A DNA stretch of 64,000 nt. It comes from Chryseobacterium sp. MFBS3-17. GTDB taxonomy: Bacteria > Bacteroidota > Bacteroidia > Flavobacteriales > Weeksellaceae. Location: positions 310,001-374,000 of the forward strand of contig NZ_JAJEWK010000012.1 in the NCBI RefSeq assembly GCF_020687745.1. The letters are read 5' to 3'. The notes below the pieces were generated by a model. That model searched no databases. It was not told the origin of the DNA and saw only the letters and a list, made by a program, of their open reading frames with translations. Each line of letters starts with the position of its first letter. Position 1 is the stretch's first letter. Positions 51,553 through 60,993 of the stretch are shown piece by piece. The position numbers and the translations under genes are program-made.

Positions 51553-52080
51553 ATGTTTAACATAGACCGCTATATCAGTTCACCGCTATTTCCATACTTC
51601 TTTGCCCTCATTCTGGCAATTCCGTTTCTGGTGCTTTTCCGGCAGTTTGTTTTTCAGTACATCAAAATGAAAAATAAAGAACTGAAAATGCTTTCGGTAA
51701 AGGGAAACAGTGAGAACAAAAGCCAGGCCTATGAGCGAATGGTACTTTTTCTGGAAAGGCTGAAACCTGCCAATCTGGTCAATAAATTTGACAAAGATCT
51801 GGCCAAGCATGAATACGTTTATCTGCTCGAGAAATCCATTAACGAGGAGTTTGATTACAACTCTTCCCAGCAGTTGTACATTACCAGAAATACATGGCAG
51901 GATATTGTGAATGCCAAGGCCGCTCTGCTGAAGATCCTGATGGATACCTATGAAAATGTAGGGGATGGCGCTACACTGAGCGATTTCAAAACCGTTTTCC
52001 TCATGAATTATATGAACGGGGACGACTTTATTGCACAAACCATAGAACAACTGCGCAGGGAAGTTCTGCTGGTCACTTAA
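51553..52080 (+). CDS. conserved-looking membrane-anchored protein
   Basis: A 175-residue protein with one N-terminal transmembrane helix (LFPYFFALILAIPFLVLFRQ) and a helical cytoplasmic domain (AYERMVLFLERLKPANLVNK, then EFDYNSSQQLYITRNTWQDI and AKAALLKILMDTYENVGDGA). No named family recognised. It lies 28 bases before ppa on the same strand and may share its transcript. Confidence 0.7.
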   Translation: MFNIDRYISSPLFPYFFALILAIPFLVLFRQFVFQYIKMKNKELKMLSVKGNSENKSQAYERMVLFLERLKPANLVNKFDKDLAKHEYVYLLEKSINEEFDYNSSQQLYITRNTWQDIVNAKAALLKILMDTYENVGDGATLSDFKTVFLMNYMNGDDFIAQTIEQLRREVLLVT

Positions 52081-52108
52081 CAGATATTAAAGAATTTCAA
52101 TAAAAATA

Positions 52109-52720
52109 ATGATACCAAATTTTAAAGCACACCCATGGCATGGGATTTCCGCAGGTGAAGATGCGCCCCATGTGGTCAATGTATTTGTAGAGATAGTTCC
52201 CAGTGATACTATTAAATATGAAGTAGATAAAGCAAGTGGTTACCTCAAGGTGGACCGCCCGCAGCAGTTTTCCAACATCATCCCGGCGCTGTATGGCTTT
52301 ATTCCCAGAACCTACTGCCATAACGAGGTCATGAAACTGGCCGTAGAAAGCGGTGCAGATGATGTGACCATGGGAGACCATGACCCGCTGGATATCTGCG
52401 TGCTGAGTTCACACAGCATCCACGCCGGCGGCATGCTGATGGAGGCAGTGCCCATCGGCGGATTCAAAATGATAGACAAAGGTGAGGCAGATGATAAGAT
52501 TGTTGCCGTGATGGTGGGTGATCACGCTTTTGGGCATTTCCGTGATATTTCCGAACTCCCGCAGGCCGAAGTGAAAAGGCTGATGCACTACTTCCTTACC
52601 TATAAAAACCTGCCGGATGAGCCTGCAAAGTGCCGCATTCAGGAGGTGTACGGGGCAGATCACGCCAAAGAAGTGATTCAGGCTTCCCAGACGGATTATG
52701 CCAATAAATTCGGCGGATAG
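52109..52720 (+). CDS. ppa: inorganic pyrophosphatase, soluble family I
   Basis: A 203-residue cytoplasmic enzyme hydrolysing PPi to two phosphates, driving biosynthetic reactions. The Mg-binding cluster lies in DHDPLDICVLSS, and VFVEIVPSDTIKYEVDK and YGFIPRTYC are family landmarks. Ends in a T-rich hairpin terminator (52743-52767). The membrane pyrophosphatase gene hppA follows, so soluble and membrane PPi-hydrolysing enzymes are neighbours. Confidence 0.94.
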   Translation: MIPNFKAHPWHGISAGEDAPHVVNVFVEIVPSDTIKYEVDKASGYLKVDRPQQFSNIIPALYGFIPRTYCHNEVMKLAVESGADDVTMGDHDPLDICVLSSHSIHAGGMLMEAVPIGGFKMIDKGEADDKIVAVMVGDHAFGHFRDISELPQAEVKRLMHYFLTYKNLPDEPAKCRIQEVYGADHAKEVIQASQTDYANKFGG

Positions 52721-52742
52721 ACCCCCGTTTATTTCAGATATC

Positions 52743-52767
52743 AGCAGACTCAGGTCTGCTTTTTTTA
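52743..52767 (+). terminator. ppa terminator
   Basis: AGCAGAC-TCAG-GTCTGCT followed by T6; it separates ppa from hppA. Confidence 0.85.
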
Positions 52768-52873
52768 TGCGCTGCATTTGGCTGTTTGCAAAAAAACAGG
52801 GACAATTACGTCTGTGTATGGATGTTTTTATTATCTTTAATATCTTATTAACATTCATTAAAAATTTTAAACT

Positions 52874-55618
52874 ATGACAGAATTGTTTTATCTGGTACCC
52901 GTATTCGGGGTCGTCGCGCTGTTGTATACCTTTTTCCAAAGCAACTGGGTCAAAAAACAGGATGCAGGAAATGAGAAAATGCGAGCCATCAGCGGGCATA
53001 TTGCCGACGGAGCGATGGCATTCCTGAAAGCCGAGTACAAAATCCTTACTTATTTTGTGGTGATCGTAGCCATTTTACTGGCTTTAATGGGCTTCTCTAA
53101 CAGCAATTCCCACTGGACCATTGGTCTGGCCTTCATCATTGGAGCCGTATTCAGTGCCGCAGCAGGCTATATTGGGATGAATATTGCTACCAAGGCCAAT
53201 GTAAGAACCGCAGAAGCTGCCAAAACCAGCCTTGCCAAAGCCCTGAAAGTGTCCTTTACCGGAGGATCTGTGATGGGAATGGGGGTTGCCGGACTGGCTG
53301 TGCTGGGACTGGGCGCACTCTTCATCATCATCAAACAAATTTTTGCTCCCGGCGCCGGTGTAGACACGGTGGAAATGGAAAGAACCATTGAAATCCTTAC
53401 AGGCTTTTCACTGGGTGCAGAATCCATAGCCTTGTTTGCCAGAGTAGGCGGCGGTATTTATACCAAAGCGGCCGATGTGGGCGCTGACCTGGTGGGGAAA
53501 GTGGAAGCCGGAATCCCGGAAGATGATCCCAGAAACCCTGCCACCATTGCAGATAACGTGGGAGATAACGTAGGAGATGTGGCCGGTATGGGCGCAGACC
53601 TCTTCGGATCCTATGTGGCCACCGTGCTCGCTACCATGGTTCTGGGCAGAGAAACCCTGTCCGTGGATGCCTTTGGCGGATATGCACCTATTTTGCTTCC
53701 CATGCTCATTGCCGGTTTCGGAATCCTGTTTTCCATCATCGGGACTTTATTTGTGAAAATCAGCGATACTGACGGTGCCTCTACTTCCAATGTGCAGAAT
53801 GCACTGAACCTGGGGAACTGGGGAAGTATCATCATCACAGCAGTTTCTTCTTATTTCCTTGTGAATTATCTGATGCCTGATACCATGGTGCTGCGGGGTC
53901 ACGAATTCACCAAAATGGGCGTGTTTGGCGCCATCATTGTGGGACTGGTTGTGGGTACGCTCATGAGCATCATTACAGAATATTATACTGCTATGGGTAA
54001 AAGACCGGTAAGCAGCATTGTAAGACAATCTTCTACCGGACATGCCACCAATATCATCGGCGGATTGTCCGTAGGAATGGAATCTACTTTACTGCCTATT
54101 CTGGTTCTGGCCGGCGGTATCTACGGTTCTTATTTATGTGCCGGATTATACGGTGTGGCCATTGCCGCCGCAGGGATGATGGCTACTACAGCCATGCAAC
54201 TGGCCATAGATGCTTTCGGGCCTATTGCTGATAATGCCGGTGGAATCGCCGAGATGAGTGAACTACCCAAAGAAGTTCGTGAAAGAACCGATATTCTGGA
54301 TGCCGTAGGAAATACCACCGCAGCTACAGGAAAAGGTTTTGCCATTGCTTCTGCAGCGCTTACCGCTCTGGCACTTTTTGCAGCCTTTGTAGGAATTGCA
54401 GGCATAGACGGCATTGATATTTACCGCGCAGACGTGCTTGCCGGATTGTTTGTGGGAGCCATGATTCCATTCATATTTTCATCCCTGGCCATTACTGCCG
54501 TGGGGCAGGCTGCTATGGCTATGGTGGAAGAGGTAAGACGTCAGTTCCGCGAAATTCCGGGAATTCTGGAAGGTAAAGCGGAACCGGAGTATGAAAAATG
54601 TGTGGCCATCTCCACAGATGCGTCCATCAGAAAAATGATGCTGCCGGGTGCCATTGCTATTATTTCACCACTATTGGTAGGATTTATCTTCGGGCCTGAA
54701 GTACTGGGAGGATTCCTGGCCGGCGCTACTGTGTCTGGTGTATTGATGGGAATGTTCCAGAACAATGCCGGAGGCGCCTGGGATAATGCCAAGAAATCTT
54801 TTGAAAAAGGGGTTGACATTAACGGAGAAACTTTCTACAAAGGTTCGGAACCGCATAAAGCGTCGGTAACCGGAGATACTGTGGGAGATCCTTTTAAAGA
54901 TACTTCCGGTCCTTCCATGAATATTCTGATTAAATTGATGTCTATTGTTTCACTGGTTATTGCACCTACTTTGGCTGTGATGCATGCTGATAAAATAAAG
55001 GAAAACCGTGATGAGAAATTGGCTTCATTGCAACTGGCTGCTGCCGGATTGGGTCACGGTGCTGCAGCACATGCTGAAGAAGAAGTGGTGTTAATGCTGG
55101 AAGAACCCACCGGGACTTTCAATGAGGCCGGAGATTTTGTGTACCATACCGGAAATACGGCGACGCTGCCACTACCGAACGGCGATATCATGAATATTGG
55201 TGAAAAGAGTCAGGTTGCCCTGCTGGCAGTAGCTCTGGGCGAGAATGATCAGACGTTTCTGCTCAACAAAGATCAGTGGTTTACCGTAGAAAATCTGTTC
55301 TTTGAATCGGGAAGTGATCAGCTGAAGCCCGAATCACTGGATGCACTGAACAATGTGTATAAACTGCTGAATGCTTATCCAAACCTCAGACTGAAGATGG
55401 GCGGATATACAGATAATACTGGAAATGATGAATCTAACCGCACATTGTCTAAACTGCGTGCCGAAACAGCCAAACTGAAACTGATGGAACTGGGCATTGC
55501 AGCAGACAGGATAGAAGCAGAGGGCTATGGTCCCGAGCATCCTGTGTGTCCGGAAAATGACACCGACGAATGTAAAGCCAAAAACAGAAGAATAGACGTT
55601 CGCGTTCTTTCCATGTAA
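52874..55618 (+). CDS. hppA: membrane-bound ion-pumping pyrophosphatase fused to an OmpA-like domain
   Basis: A 914-residue fusion. Residues 1 to about 720 are a multi-helix M-PPase that uses PPi hydrolysis to pump H+ or Na+; the signature around 201-235 ([35 protein letters not shown]) is intact, and [10 protein letters not shown] (about 478) has the Ala of K+-dependent enzymes. After a linker with AHAEEE, residues 802-914 are an OmpA-like domain ([44 protein letters not shown]) with the Asp and Arg used for peptidoglycan binding. The M-PPase C-terminus faces the periplasm, so the fusion could tether the pump to the cell wall. Coupling ion is not decided. Confidence 0.93.
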   Translation: MTELFYLVPVFGVVALLYTFFQSNWVKKQDAGNEKMRAISGHIADGAMAFLKAEYKILTYFVVIVAILLALMGFSNSNSHWTIGLAFIIGAVFSAAAGYIGMNIATKANVRTAEAAKTSLAKALKVSFTGGSVMGMGVAGLAVLGLGALFIIIKQIFAPGAGVDTVEMERTIEILTGFSLGAESIALFARVGGGIYTKAADVGADLVGKVEAGIPEDDPRNPATIADNVGDNVGDVAGMGADLFGSYVATVLATMVLGRETLSVDAFGGYAPILLPMLIAGFGILFSIIGTLFVKISDTDGASTSNVQNALNLGNWGSIIITAVSSYFLVNYLMPDTMVLRGHEFTKMGVFGAIIVGLVVGTLMSIITEYYTAMGKRPVSSIVRQSSTGHATNIIGGLSVGMESTLLPILVLAGGIYGSYLCAGLYGVAIAAAGMMATTAMQLAIDAFGPIADNAGGIAEMSELPKEVRERTDILDAVGNTTAATGKGFAIASAALTALALFAAFVGIAGIDGIDIYRADVLAGLFVGAMIPFIFSSLAITAVGQAAMAMVEEVRRQFREIPGILEGKAEPEYEKCVAISTDASIRKMMLPGAIAIISPLLVGFIFGPEVLGGFLAGATVSGVLMGMFQNNAGGAWDNAKKSFEKGVDINGETFYKGSEPHKASVTGDTVGDPFKDTSGPSMNILIKLMSIVSLVIAPTLAVMHADKIKENRDEKLASLQLAAAGLGHGAAAHAEEEVVLMLEEPTGTFNEAGDFVYHTGNTATLPLPNGDIMNIGEKSQVALLAVALGENDQTFLLNKDQWFTVENLFFESGSDQLKPESLDALNNVYKLLNAYPNLRLKMGGYTDNTGNDESNRTLSKLRAETAKLKLMELGIAADRIEAEGYGPEHPVCPENDTDECKAKNRRIDVRVLSM

Positions 55619-55641
55619 AAGGATCATAATCCTGTAAAAGC

Positions 55642-55677
55642 AGCCGCCCCGAAAAGAATTTTCGGGGCGGCTTTTTA
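55642..55677. terminator. bidirectional terminator after hppA
   Basis: Perfect 14-bp stem AGCCGCCCCGAAAA / TTTTCGGGGCGGCT with loop GAA and T-run, between convergent hppA and the lipocalin-like gene. Confidence 0.9.
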
Positions 55678-55692
55678 TGAATGTTACGAGGT

Positions 55693-56136
55693 TTATTTTT
55701 TCAGGGTAATCACCAGATAATCGGGGGTACCATCATTATTATAGTCAAAACTGGTATCGTTCATCTGAATTTGCAGTAGGGTATCAGTCAGCTGAAGTAC
55801 CGGCGTGATTTCTCCGTCAATCATCAGCAGTTGATTCACCGGGTCATAGCTGTACGGCATGGTTTCCTCCATAAAGGTGCAGGTGCCCGTCTCATCGCTG
55901 TACTCCTTATTATAGACCGTCTGATCCGCTTTAAACAGATAACTGGTCTGTTTGTAACAGGCGGTCATAGGCAGCTCACCCAGATAGCTGGCATCAGTCC
56001 CGGAAATAATTTTATTGCTGTCCGGATGCCAGGTTCCCAGAAGCAGATTTGCCTGGGGTGCCGGTTCGTCGCGGTCTGAAGTGCAGGAAGTGATTCCCGT
56101 GAGCACTACAGCAAGAATGAAGGCTGTTTTTTTCAT
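55693..56136 (-). CDS. lipocalin-like lipoprotein
   Basis: A 147-residue predicted lipoprotein (MKKTAFILAVVLTGITSC) with the pattern NLLLGTWHPDSNKI early and beta strands such as MPYSYDPVNQLLMID, as in lipocalin-like domains of Bacteroidetes. Near the C-terminus NNDGTPDYLVITL. Ligand and role unknown. Monocistronic. Confidence 0.72.
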   Translation of the reverse strand: MKKTAFILAVVLTGITSCTSDRDEPAPQANLLLGTWHPDSNKIISGTDASYLGELPMTACYKQTSYLFKADQTVYNKEYSDETGTCTFMEETMPYSYDPVNQLLMIDGEITPVLQLTDTLLQIQMNDTSFDYNNDGTPDYLVITLKK

Positions 56137-56286
56137 ATCAAAATAATTTTACTCTATGCTATAAATAACATGCAAGATTAGTGATTTATTGCCTTTCAGG
56201 ATCATGAATTTTGTAAGGATACCTTCGGTGAATGATAATTTTAATACGTTAATTATCTGATAATTAACGATTTATGTCAAATTTTA

Positions 56287-57459
56287 TTAGTACTTGAAGA
56301 ACTTGTGCAGGTTTTCTGCGGCCTTATGCAGGGTTTCGTCTTTTTTGGCAAAACTCAGCCGGATTTTTCCGGTATTGCGGTAATCATGATAAAAGGCGGA
56401 TACCGGAATGGAGGCAACTCCGGCATGTTCTATGAGCCAAAGTGAGCACTCGCGGTCACTCATTTCAGGCTTCATTCCGGCGAATGAAAAAATCTGTGCA
56501 TAGCCGCCCGCAGTTTTTTCAGAAACCGTGAGGGGCAAACCGGCGGTCAGTTGCAGCAGGAGATTGCGTTTGCGTTCAAAAAAACGTCTGTTTTCGTGAA
56601 TGTCAAATACCTGCAGATAGCGGGCTACGGCATATTGGGAATGGTAGTTAATGGTAAAGCACAAATATTGATGAATGTTTCGGAAGGCGCGCGTATTCGC
56701 AGGAGAAGATACCACATAACTCGCTTTCCAGCCGGATACATGAAACATTTTCTCAAAGGAATAAATGCAGAAACACCGTTCACGGATGCCCGGATGTTCG
56801 TAGGCACTGCAAAAGGTATGGTCATCGTAATAAATCAGATCATAAACTTCATCTGAAATCACCATCACCGGCCCGTCTTTGATGATTTCCCAAAGCGAAT
56901 CCCAGTCGGCGGCAGTCCACATTTTACCCGAGGGATTGTGCGGAGTATTGACAATAATGGCACGGGTTTTTTCTGTAATGGCTTCCTTTATGCGGTTAAA
57001 GTCGATATTAAAATCATCGTCCAGAGGTACAAAAACCGGTCGGGCATGCCGGATTTCCACCGCCGGAATATAGGTGTCGTACCCCGGCTCTATGATGATG
57101 ATTTCGTCTCCGGGCTCTATGAAGGTGGTAAAGGCAATGTACAATCCATAGGTAGAACCTGGAACGATGGAAATTTCTGAGTCGGTGAGGGTTAACGGCC
57201 GTTCCCGCTTCAGGTTAAAATCTTTGATGCTTTCCAGAAGCAGCGGGTGTACAAATTCTGACGCATAGGGATTCATGTCCACATCTATGGCCTCTATCAT
57301 AAAATTTTTCAGCCGCGGATCAAAATCATAGTCAGGGGCATTCTGGGCAAGGTTCACCGCCCGGTGCAGGTCAGAAAAATAACCAATCTCACTGAAGATA
57401 TTGGTTTCACCGGCCGAATGCACTCGGCTTTTCAATAGCAGATCTGAAGAATTTTCCAC
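56287..57459 (-). CDS. class I/II aminotransferase, diverged paralogue
   Basis: A 390-residue PLP-dependent fold-type I aminotransferase. The PLP Lys is in YSFEKMFHVSGWK (SFGK in the neighbour), and the substrate-binding Arg in KIRLSFAKKDE remains. Aligned with the upstream gene (57546-58697) it is a tandem duplicate that has diverged in the N-terminal motif (LAQNAPDYDFDP instead of LSQGFPDYDTDP). Probably acts on a related amino acid; the substrate is unknown. Confidence 0.88.
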   Translation of the reverse strand: MENSSDLLLKSRVHSAGETNIFSEIGYFSDLHRAVNLAQNAPDYDFDPRLKNFMIEAIDVDMNPYASEFVHPLLLESIKDFNLKRERPLTLTDSEISIVPGSTYGLYIAFTTFIEPGDEIIIIEPGYDTYIPAVEIRHARPVFVPLDDDFNIDFNRIKEAITEKTRAIIVNTPHNPSGKMWTAADWDSLWEIIKDGPVMVISDEVYDLIYYDDHTFCSAYEHPGIRERCFCIYSFEKMFHVSGWKASYVVSSPANTRAFRNIHQYLCFTINYHSQYAVARYLQVFDIHENRRFFERKRNLLLQLTAGLPLTVSEKTAGGYAQIFSFAGMKPEMSDRECSLWLIEHAGVASIPVSAFYHDYRNTGKIRLSFAKKDETLHKAAENLHKFFKY

Positions 57460-57497
57460 AAGGTTACTTTTGATAAAGATAGGAAATAATCAGATAC

Positions 57498-57531
57498 GAG
57501 ACATGAGACTGGGAGACACGAGATAGGAGAC
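57498..57531. repeat. short GAGAY repeat, 7-8 bp period
   Basis: Five GAGAC/GAGAT units start at 57498, 57505, 57513, 57520 and 57527, between the two aminotransferase genes. Confidence 0.7.
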
Positions 57532-57545
57532 GGGCTGGGTTGCGG

Positions 57546-58697
57546 TCAGATACGCTCAATTTCCCTCAGCCGCGCCACCGCATTCCGGATGGTTTCTTCT
57601 TTTTTGGCGAAGCAAAACCGGACGCTTCCTGTGTCTTTCTGATCATGATAAAACGCAGACACCGGAATGGTGGCCACATTTTTCTCACGGGTCAGCCAGA
57701 CGGCAAATTCCTTATCGCTCATCTCCGGCTGAATATTCCGGAAGCCCGCCACCTGAAAATAACTGCCATGCGCAGGTTCTGCAATTTCAAAAGGGGTTTC
57801 CTTCATCAGTTCGCAGAACAGATCACGACGTTGCTGCATGCTCCGGCGGTTTTCCTTTTCGTCAAAAATTTCAAGGTATTTGGCCAGGGCATACTGCGCG
57901 GGCGAATTGACACAAAAGGTGAGGTACTGGTGCACCCTTCGGAAGGCTACACTCAATTCTTCGGGGGCCAGCACATAACCAATCTTCCAGCCGGTGATGT
58001 GGAACATCTTCCCGAATGAAAAAATACTGAACATGCGCTGGCGCAGTCCGGGATGGTTAAAAAGGCAATGAAATTCACTGTCATCATAAATCAGCAGGTC
58101 ATATACGTCATCAGAAATAATCATGATTTCGGTGTCTTTTACCACATTCCACAGCTTTTCCATGCTTTCTTTTTCCCAAACCTTGCCGGTAGGATTGTGC
58201 GGTGAATTCACAATGATGGCTCTTGTTTTCTCGGTAATGGCCGCTGCAAGATCATTCCAGTTCAGTTCAAAGTTTTCATTGAGCTGCACAAAAACCGGAA
58301 CGCCACCGTTCATTTCTATGGAGGGAACATAGCTGTCATAGCAGGGTTCCAGCACAATCACTTCATCGCCCGGCTGTAAAACGGCCGCCAGGGCACAGTA
58401 AATGCCGTAGGTAGCCCCCGGTACGATGGTAATTTCTGAGGCATGCACCGGTACCGGCACCCGCCGCTGCGCATTAAAGGTGACCAGATTTTCAATCAGT
58501 TGGGGATTCCCTGCCAGTGGGGCATACTGGTTATAACCTTTTTCCGCTGCTTCGCCCAGCAATTTCTGCAGTGCCGGGTCTGTATCATAATCCGGGAATC
58601 CCTGAGAAAGATTTACTGCCTGATGCTTCATGGCCAAAGCAGACATTTCGGAGAAGATGGTCAGATCGCTGCCCGAGTGTTTTCTTGGAATTTTCAT
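57546..58697 (-). CDS. methionine aminotransferase-like enzyme
   Basis: A 383-residue aminotransferase resembling methionine/KAT-type enzymes that regenerate methionine from its keto acid or transaminate aromatic acids. LSQGFPDYDTDP, IVNSPHNPTGKVW, ISDDVYDLLIYD and the PLP Lys in SFGKMFHITGWK are all intact, and the C-terminal Arg lies in GSVRFCFAKKEET. First gene of the tandem pair. The methionine role is by family; exact substrate not shown. Confidence 0.9.
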   Translation of the reverse strand: MKIPRKHSGSDLTIFSEMSALAMKHQAVNLSQGFPDYDTDPALQKLLGEAAEKGYNQYAPLAGNPQLIENLVTFNAQRRVPVPVHASEITIVPGATYGIYCALAAVLQPGDEVIVLEPCYDSYVPSIEMNGGVPVFVQLNENFELNWNDLAAAITEKTRAIIVNSPHNPTGKVWEKESMEKLWNVVKDTEIMIISDDVYDLLIYDDSEFHCLFNHPGLRQRMFSIFSFGKMFHITGWKIGYVLAPEELSVAFRRVHQYLTFCVNSPAQYALAKYLEIFDEKENRRSMQQRRDLFCELMKETPFEIAEPAHGSYFQVAGFRNIQPEMSDKEFAVWLTREKNVATIPVSAFYHDQKDTGSVRFCFAKKEETIRNAVARLREIERI

Positions 58698-58828
58698 CCC
58701 ATAAATTTAAGTATTTTCTGTGGTTTGTGATTTTTTTTGATATTTTTATGCTGATTTTTAACCCGAATCATCAGCAGGTACCGCCACTGATTCAGGAATT
58801 TTCATCCAACAGAAAAAATTAAATAAAT

Positions 58829-59836
58829 ATGAAAAAATTACTGGTTCCCCTTTTACTGGGCCTCATGCTTACCTCTTGCAAGACCACACAGCACGGACCC
58901 GGAGGTTCTGCATTTCAAAAATCGTATGAATCCATTACCGCAGAGGATCTGAAAAAACATCTGTACATCATTGCCTCAGACGAAATGGAGGGCCGCGAAA
59001 CCGGCTCAGAAGGTCAGAAAAAGGCCGGCAGGTATATGATTGATGAATACCGAAAAATGGGCGTTTCTCATCCGGATGCACTGGCCAGTTACTACCAGCA
59101 CGTCCCAAGTGAAGCGTTGCGGGGCCGTCGCGGAAATCTGCCTGATTCCGAGAATATTCTGGCCTTCATCAAAGGAAATGAAAAGCCGGACGAAGTCATT
59201 GTCATCTCGGCGCATTATGACCACGTGGGCACGCGCAACGGGGTGGTGTACAATGGTGCCGATGATGATGGCAGTGGCACTGTGGCACTGATGGAAATTG
59301 CTGAAGCCTTTAAACTGGCCAAGAATAATGGCCGCGGTCCGAAGCGTTCCATTTTATTGCTCCATGTGACGGGCGAGGAACACGGACTGCTGGGATCTAA
59401 ATATTATGCCGAAAATCCGGTGTATCCGCTGGCCAATACGGTGGTAAACCTGAACATTGACATGATAGGTCGCTGCGATCCGGAAAACTGCGGTACCGAT
59501 TATGTGTACGCCATAGGTTCGGAAATGCTGTCTTCGGAGTTAAAACAAATCAGCGAGGCAACCAATGCAGCCACCCAGAAACTGAATCTGAATTACAGGT
59601 ATGATGATCCCAATGATCCTCAGCAATTGTATTACCGTTCAGATCATTATAATTTTGCCAAAAACGGAATCCCGGTCATCTTTTATTTTGACGGCATTCA
59701 TGAGGATTATCACAAACCTACTGATGATGCCGATAAAATAGATTATGAATTACTGAAAAAACGCACCAGGCTTATTTTTGCCACGGCATGGGAACTCGCC
59801 AACCGTGATGCCCGGATTACGGCAGACCGCAAATAA
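58829..59836 (+). CDS. M28-family peptidase, lipoprotein
   Basis: A 335-residue predicted lipoprotein (signal ends at SC, MKKLLVPLLLGLMLTSC). Zinc ligands fit ISAHYDHVG (His), NGADDDGSGT (Asp), TGEEHGLLGS (Glu), NIDMIGR (Asp) and DYHKPTDDADK (His). Probably an aminopeptidase or glutaminyl-cyclase-like enzyme in the periplasm. Unlike the T9SS M28 gene at 9.8 kb it has no sorting domain. Followed by tRNA-Arg. Confidence 0.9.
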   Translation: MKKLLVPLLLGLMLTSCKTTQHGPGGSAFQKSYESITAEDLKKHLYIIASDEMEGRETGSEGQKKAGRYMIDEYRKMGVSHPDALASYYQHVPSEALRGRRGNLPDSENILAFIKGNEKPDEVIVISAHYDHVGTRNGVVYNGADDDGSGTVALMEIAEAFKLAKNNGRGPKRSILLLHVTGEEHGLLGSKYYAENPVYPLANTVVNLNIDMIGRCDPENCGTDYVYAIGSEMLSSELKQISEATNAATQKLNLNYRYDDPNDPQQLYYRSDHYNFAKNGIPVIFYFDGIHEDYHKPTDDADKIDYELLKKRTRLIFATAWELANRDARITADRK

Positions 59837-59880
59837 CCGGAAATTGGCGGTGGGGAATTTTAAAAATCTGAAAACCCGTC

Positions 59881-59952
59881 AGCTCTATAGTTCAACGGAT
59901 AGAACAGGAGTTTCCTAAACTTCAGATCCGGGTTCGATTCCCGGTAGAGCTA
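59881..59952 (+). tRNA. tRNA-Arg (anticodon CCT)
   Basis: A complete cloverleaf: acceptor AGCTCTA / TAGAGCT, D arm GTTC / GAAC, anticodon arm GGAGT / ACTTC with loop TTCCTAA (anticodon CCT, reads AGG), and T arm CCGGG-TTCGATT-CCCGG. The discriminator is A; CCA is not encoded. Confidence 0.93.
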
Positions 59953-59961
59953 CTTACAGAA

Positions 59962-59984
59962 AATGCCCGGAAATTCCGGGCATT
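59962..59984 (-). terminator. hairpin downstream of the FKBP gene
   Basis: AATGCCCGGAA pairs with TTCCGGGCATT; on the minus strand it is followed by TTTTC, so it suits the FKBP gene, and it also sits just after the tRNA. Confidence 0.65.
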
Positions 59985-60014
59985 CTGATGTTTTCAGGTG
60001 ACAGACACAGCGGC

Positions 60015-60515
60015 TTAGTGAGATTCTGTTCCGTCTATGCCATGTGCGTGGCCGTGCGCCAGTTCTTCTTCTGTAGCCGGACGGGTATTCACGATTTCTA
60101 CCTGGAAGTCCAGGTCTTTACCGGCCATAGGGTGGTTCAGATCTGCCACTACATGGTCTTCTGTAACTTCTACCACTACTGCCTGGAAATTGTTTCCACG
60201 GTCATCAGACAGCGGCAGTAGAGCACCTACCGGCGGCATTCCGGATTCTTTGAACATCTCTGCAGAGAGATTGGCCAGGGCATCGGGTTGTCTGGGGCCA
60301 TACGCCTCATCAGAAGCGATAACAAAGTCGGTTTTGTCGCCTGCTTTCAGACCCAGAATTTCCTGTTCAAATTTGGGAATCATCACTCCCACACCATACA
60401 GGAAAGTCAGGGGATTTTCCGCTGTGGTTTCTTCAACCAGCGTTTTGCTGCCGTCTTCGTTCAGGGTATGCAGAATGTATTTTACCGCTACCACATGATT
60501 GTTTTCTATTGTCAT
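60015..60515 (-). CDS. FKBP-type peptidyl-prolyl isomerase, SlyD-like
   Basis: A 166-residue isomerase/chaperone. The split FKBP domain (VVAVKYILHTLNEDGSK, PLTFLYGVGVMIPKFEQ, then LDFQVEIVNTRP) surrounds an IF chaperone domain (PMAGKDLDF segment included), and the C-terminal tail is His-rich (HGHAHGIDGTESH), like the metal-binding SlyD tail. The ATG at 60515 (MTIENNHVV) is preferred to one 6 codons upstream; both lie after the -7 box at 60560-60567. Confidence 0.88.
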   Translation of the reverse strand: MTIENNHVVAVKYILHTLNEDGSKTLVEETTAENPLTFLYGVGVMIPKFEQEILGLKAGDKTDFVIASDEAYGPRQPDALANLSAEMFKESGMPPVGALLPLSDDRGNNFQAVVVEVTEDHVVADLNHPMAGKDLDFQVEIVNTRPATEEELAHGHAHGIDGTESH

Positions 60516-60559
60516 ATTAAATGGTCTTTTCATTGTGAAGATGTTCACAAAATACCCGG

Positions 60560-60567
60560 CAAATATA
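60560..60567 (-). promoter_or_regulatory. -7 box of the FKBP gene
   Basis: TATATTTG on the minus strand, 44 bases before the chosen ATG. Confidence 0.5.
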
Positions 60568-60613
60568 GTCTTTTTTCAATGGATACCGGAGCCGCACCGG
60601 CCAGCTTTCCTGC

Positions 60614-60862
60614 TTAAGTTCCCCCGGAATCATTCTTTTTTTTCTGGCGCAGTACATACAGATAGAGGCTTTCTACCTTTGCTCTGGCCCAGGGCGTTTT
60701 GCGCAGAAATTTTAATGAGGAACTGATGCTGGGGTTATCGGTAAAACAGCGGATGCTGATTTGTTCACTTAGTTTTCCGAAACCACCGTAATACGCCAGC
60801 AGTTCTTCCAGAATGGCATCCAGTCTTTTGCCGTGCAGCGGATCTTTAGATTTTTCTTTCAT
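60614..60862 (-). CDS. VF530-family DNA-binding protein
   Basis: An 82-residue protein of the VF530/DUF2132 family: DPLHGKRLDAILEELLAYYG, then ISIRCFTDNPSISSSLKFLR and KTPWARAKVESLYL. A small helical protein with reported DNA binding in relatives; its role is unknown. The region upstream of its ATG carries three consecutive hairpins (60880-60950). Confidence 0.9.
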   Translation of the reverse strand: MKEKSKDPLHGKRLDAILEELLAYYGGFGKLSEQISIRCFTDNPSISSSLKFLRKTPWARAKVESLYLYVLRQKKKNDSGGT

Positions 60863-60925
60863 GGGAATTCAATTTAAACGGTATCTTACCCATACCTTTC
60901 TGCAAGTCGCGTCATGGTGCAGAAA

Positions 60926-60950
60926 GAACCCGCTCTTCAGGAGCGGGCTC
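60926..60950. other. GC-rich hairpin upstream of the VF530 gene
   Basis: CCCGCTC / GAGCGGG with outer GA/TC pairs and one mismatch. On the minus strand it is followed by TTTCT, so it could end an upstream transcript or be part of the VF530 leader. Confidence 0.5.
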
Positions 60951-60993
60951 AGTAGATAAAACATCTCATTTTTTTAGTTAGACAACAACAAAA

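Noticed and set aside
58749-58823. 24-codon upstream ORF before the M28 lipoprotein gene
   Set aside because: No supporting feature; probably chance in a leader region.
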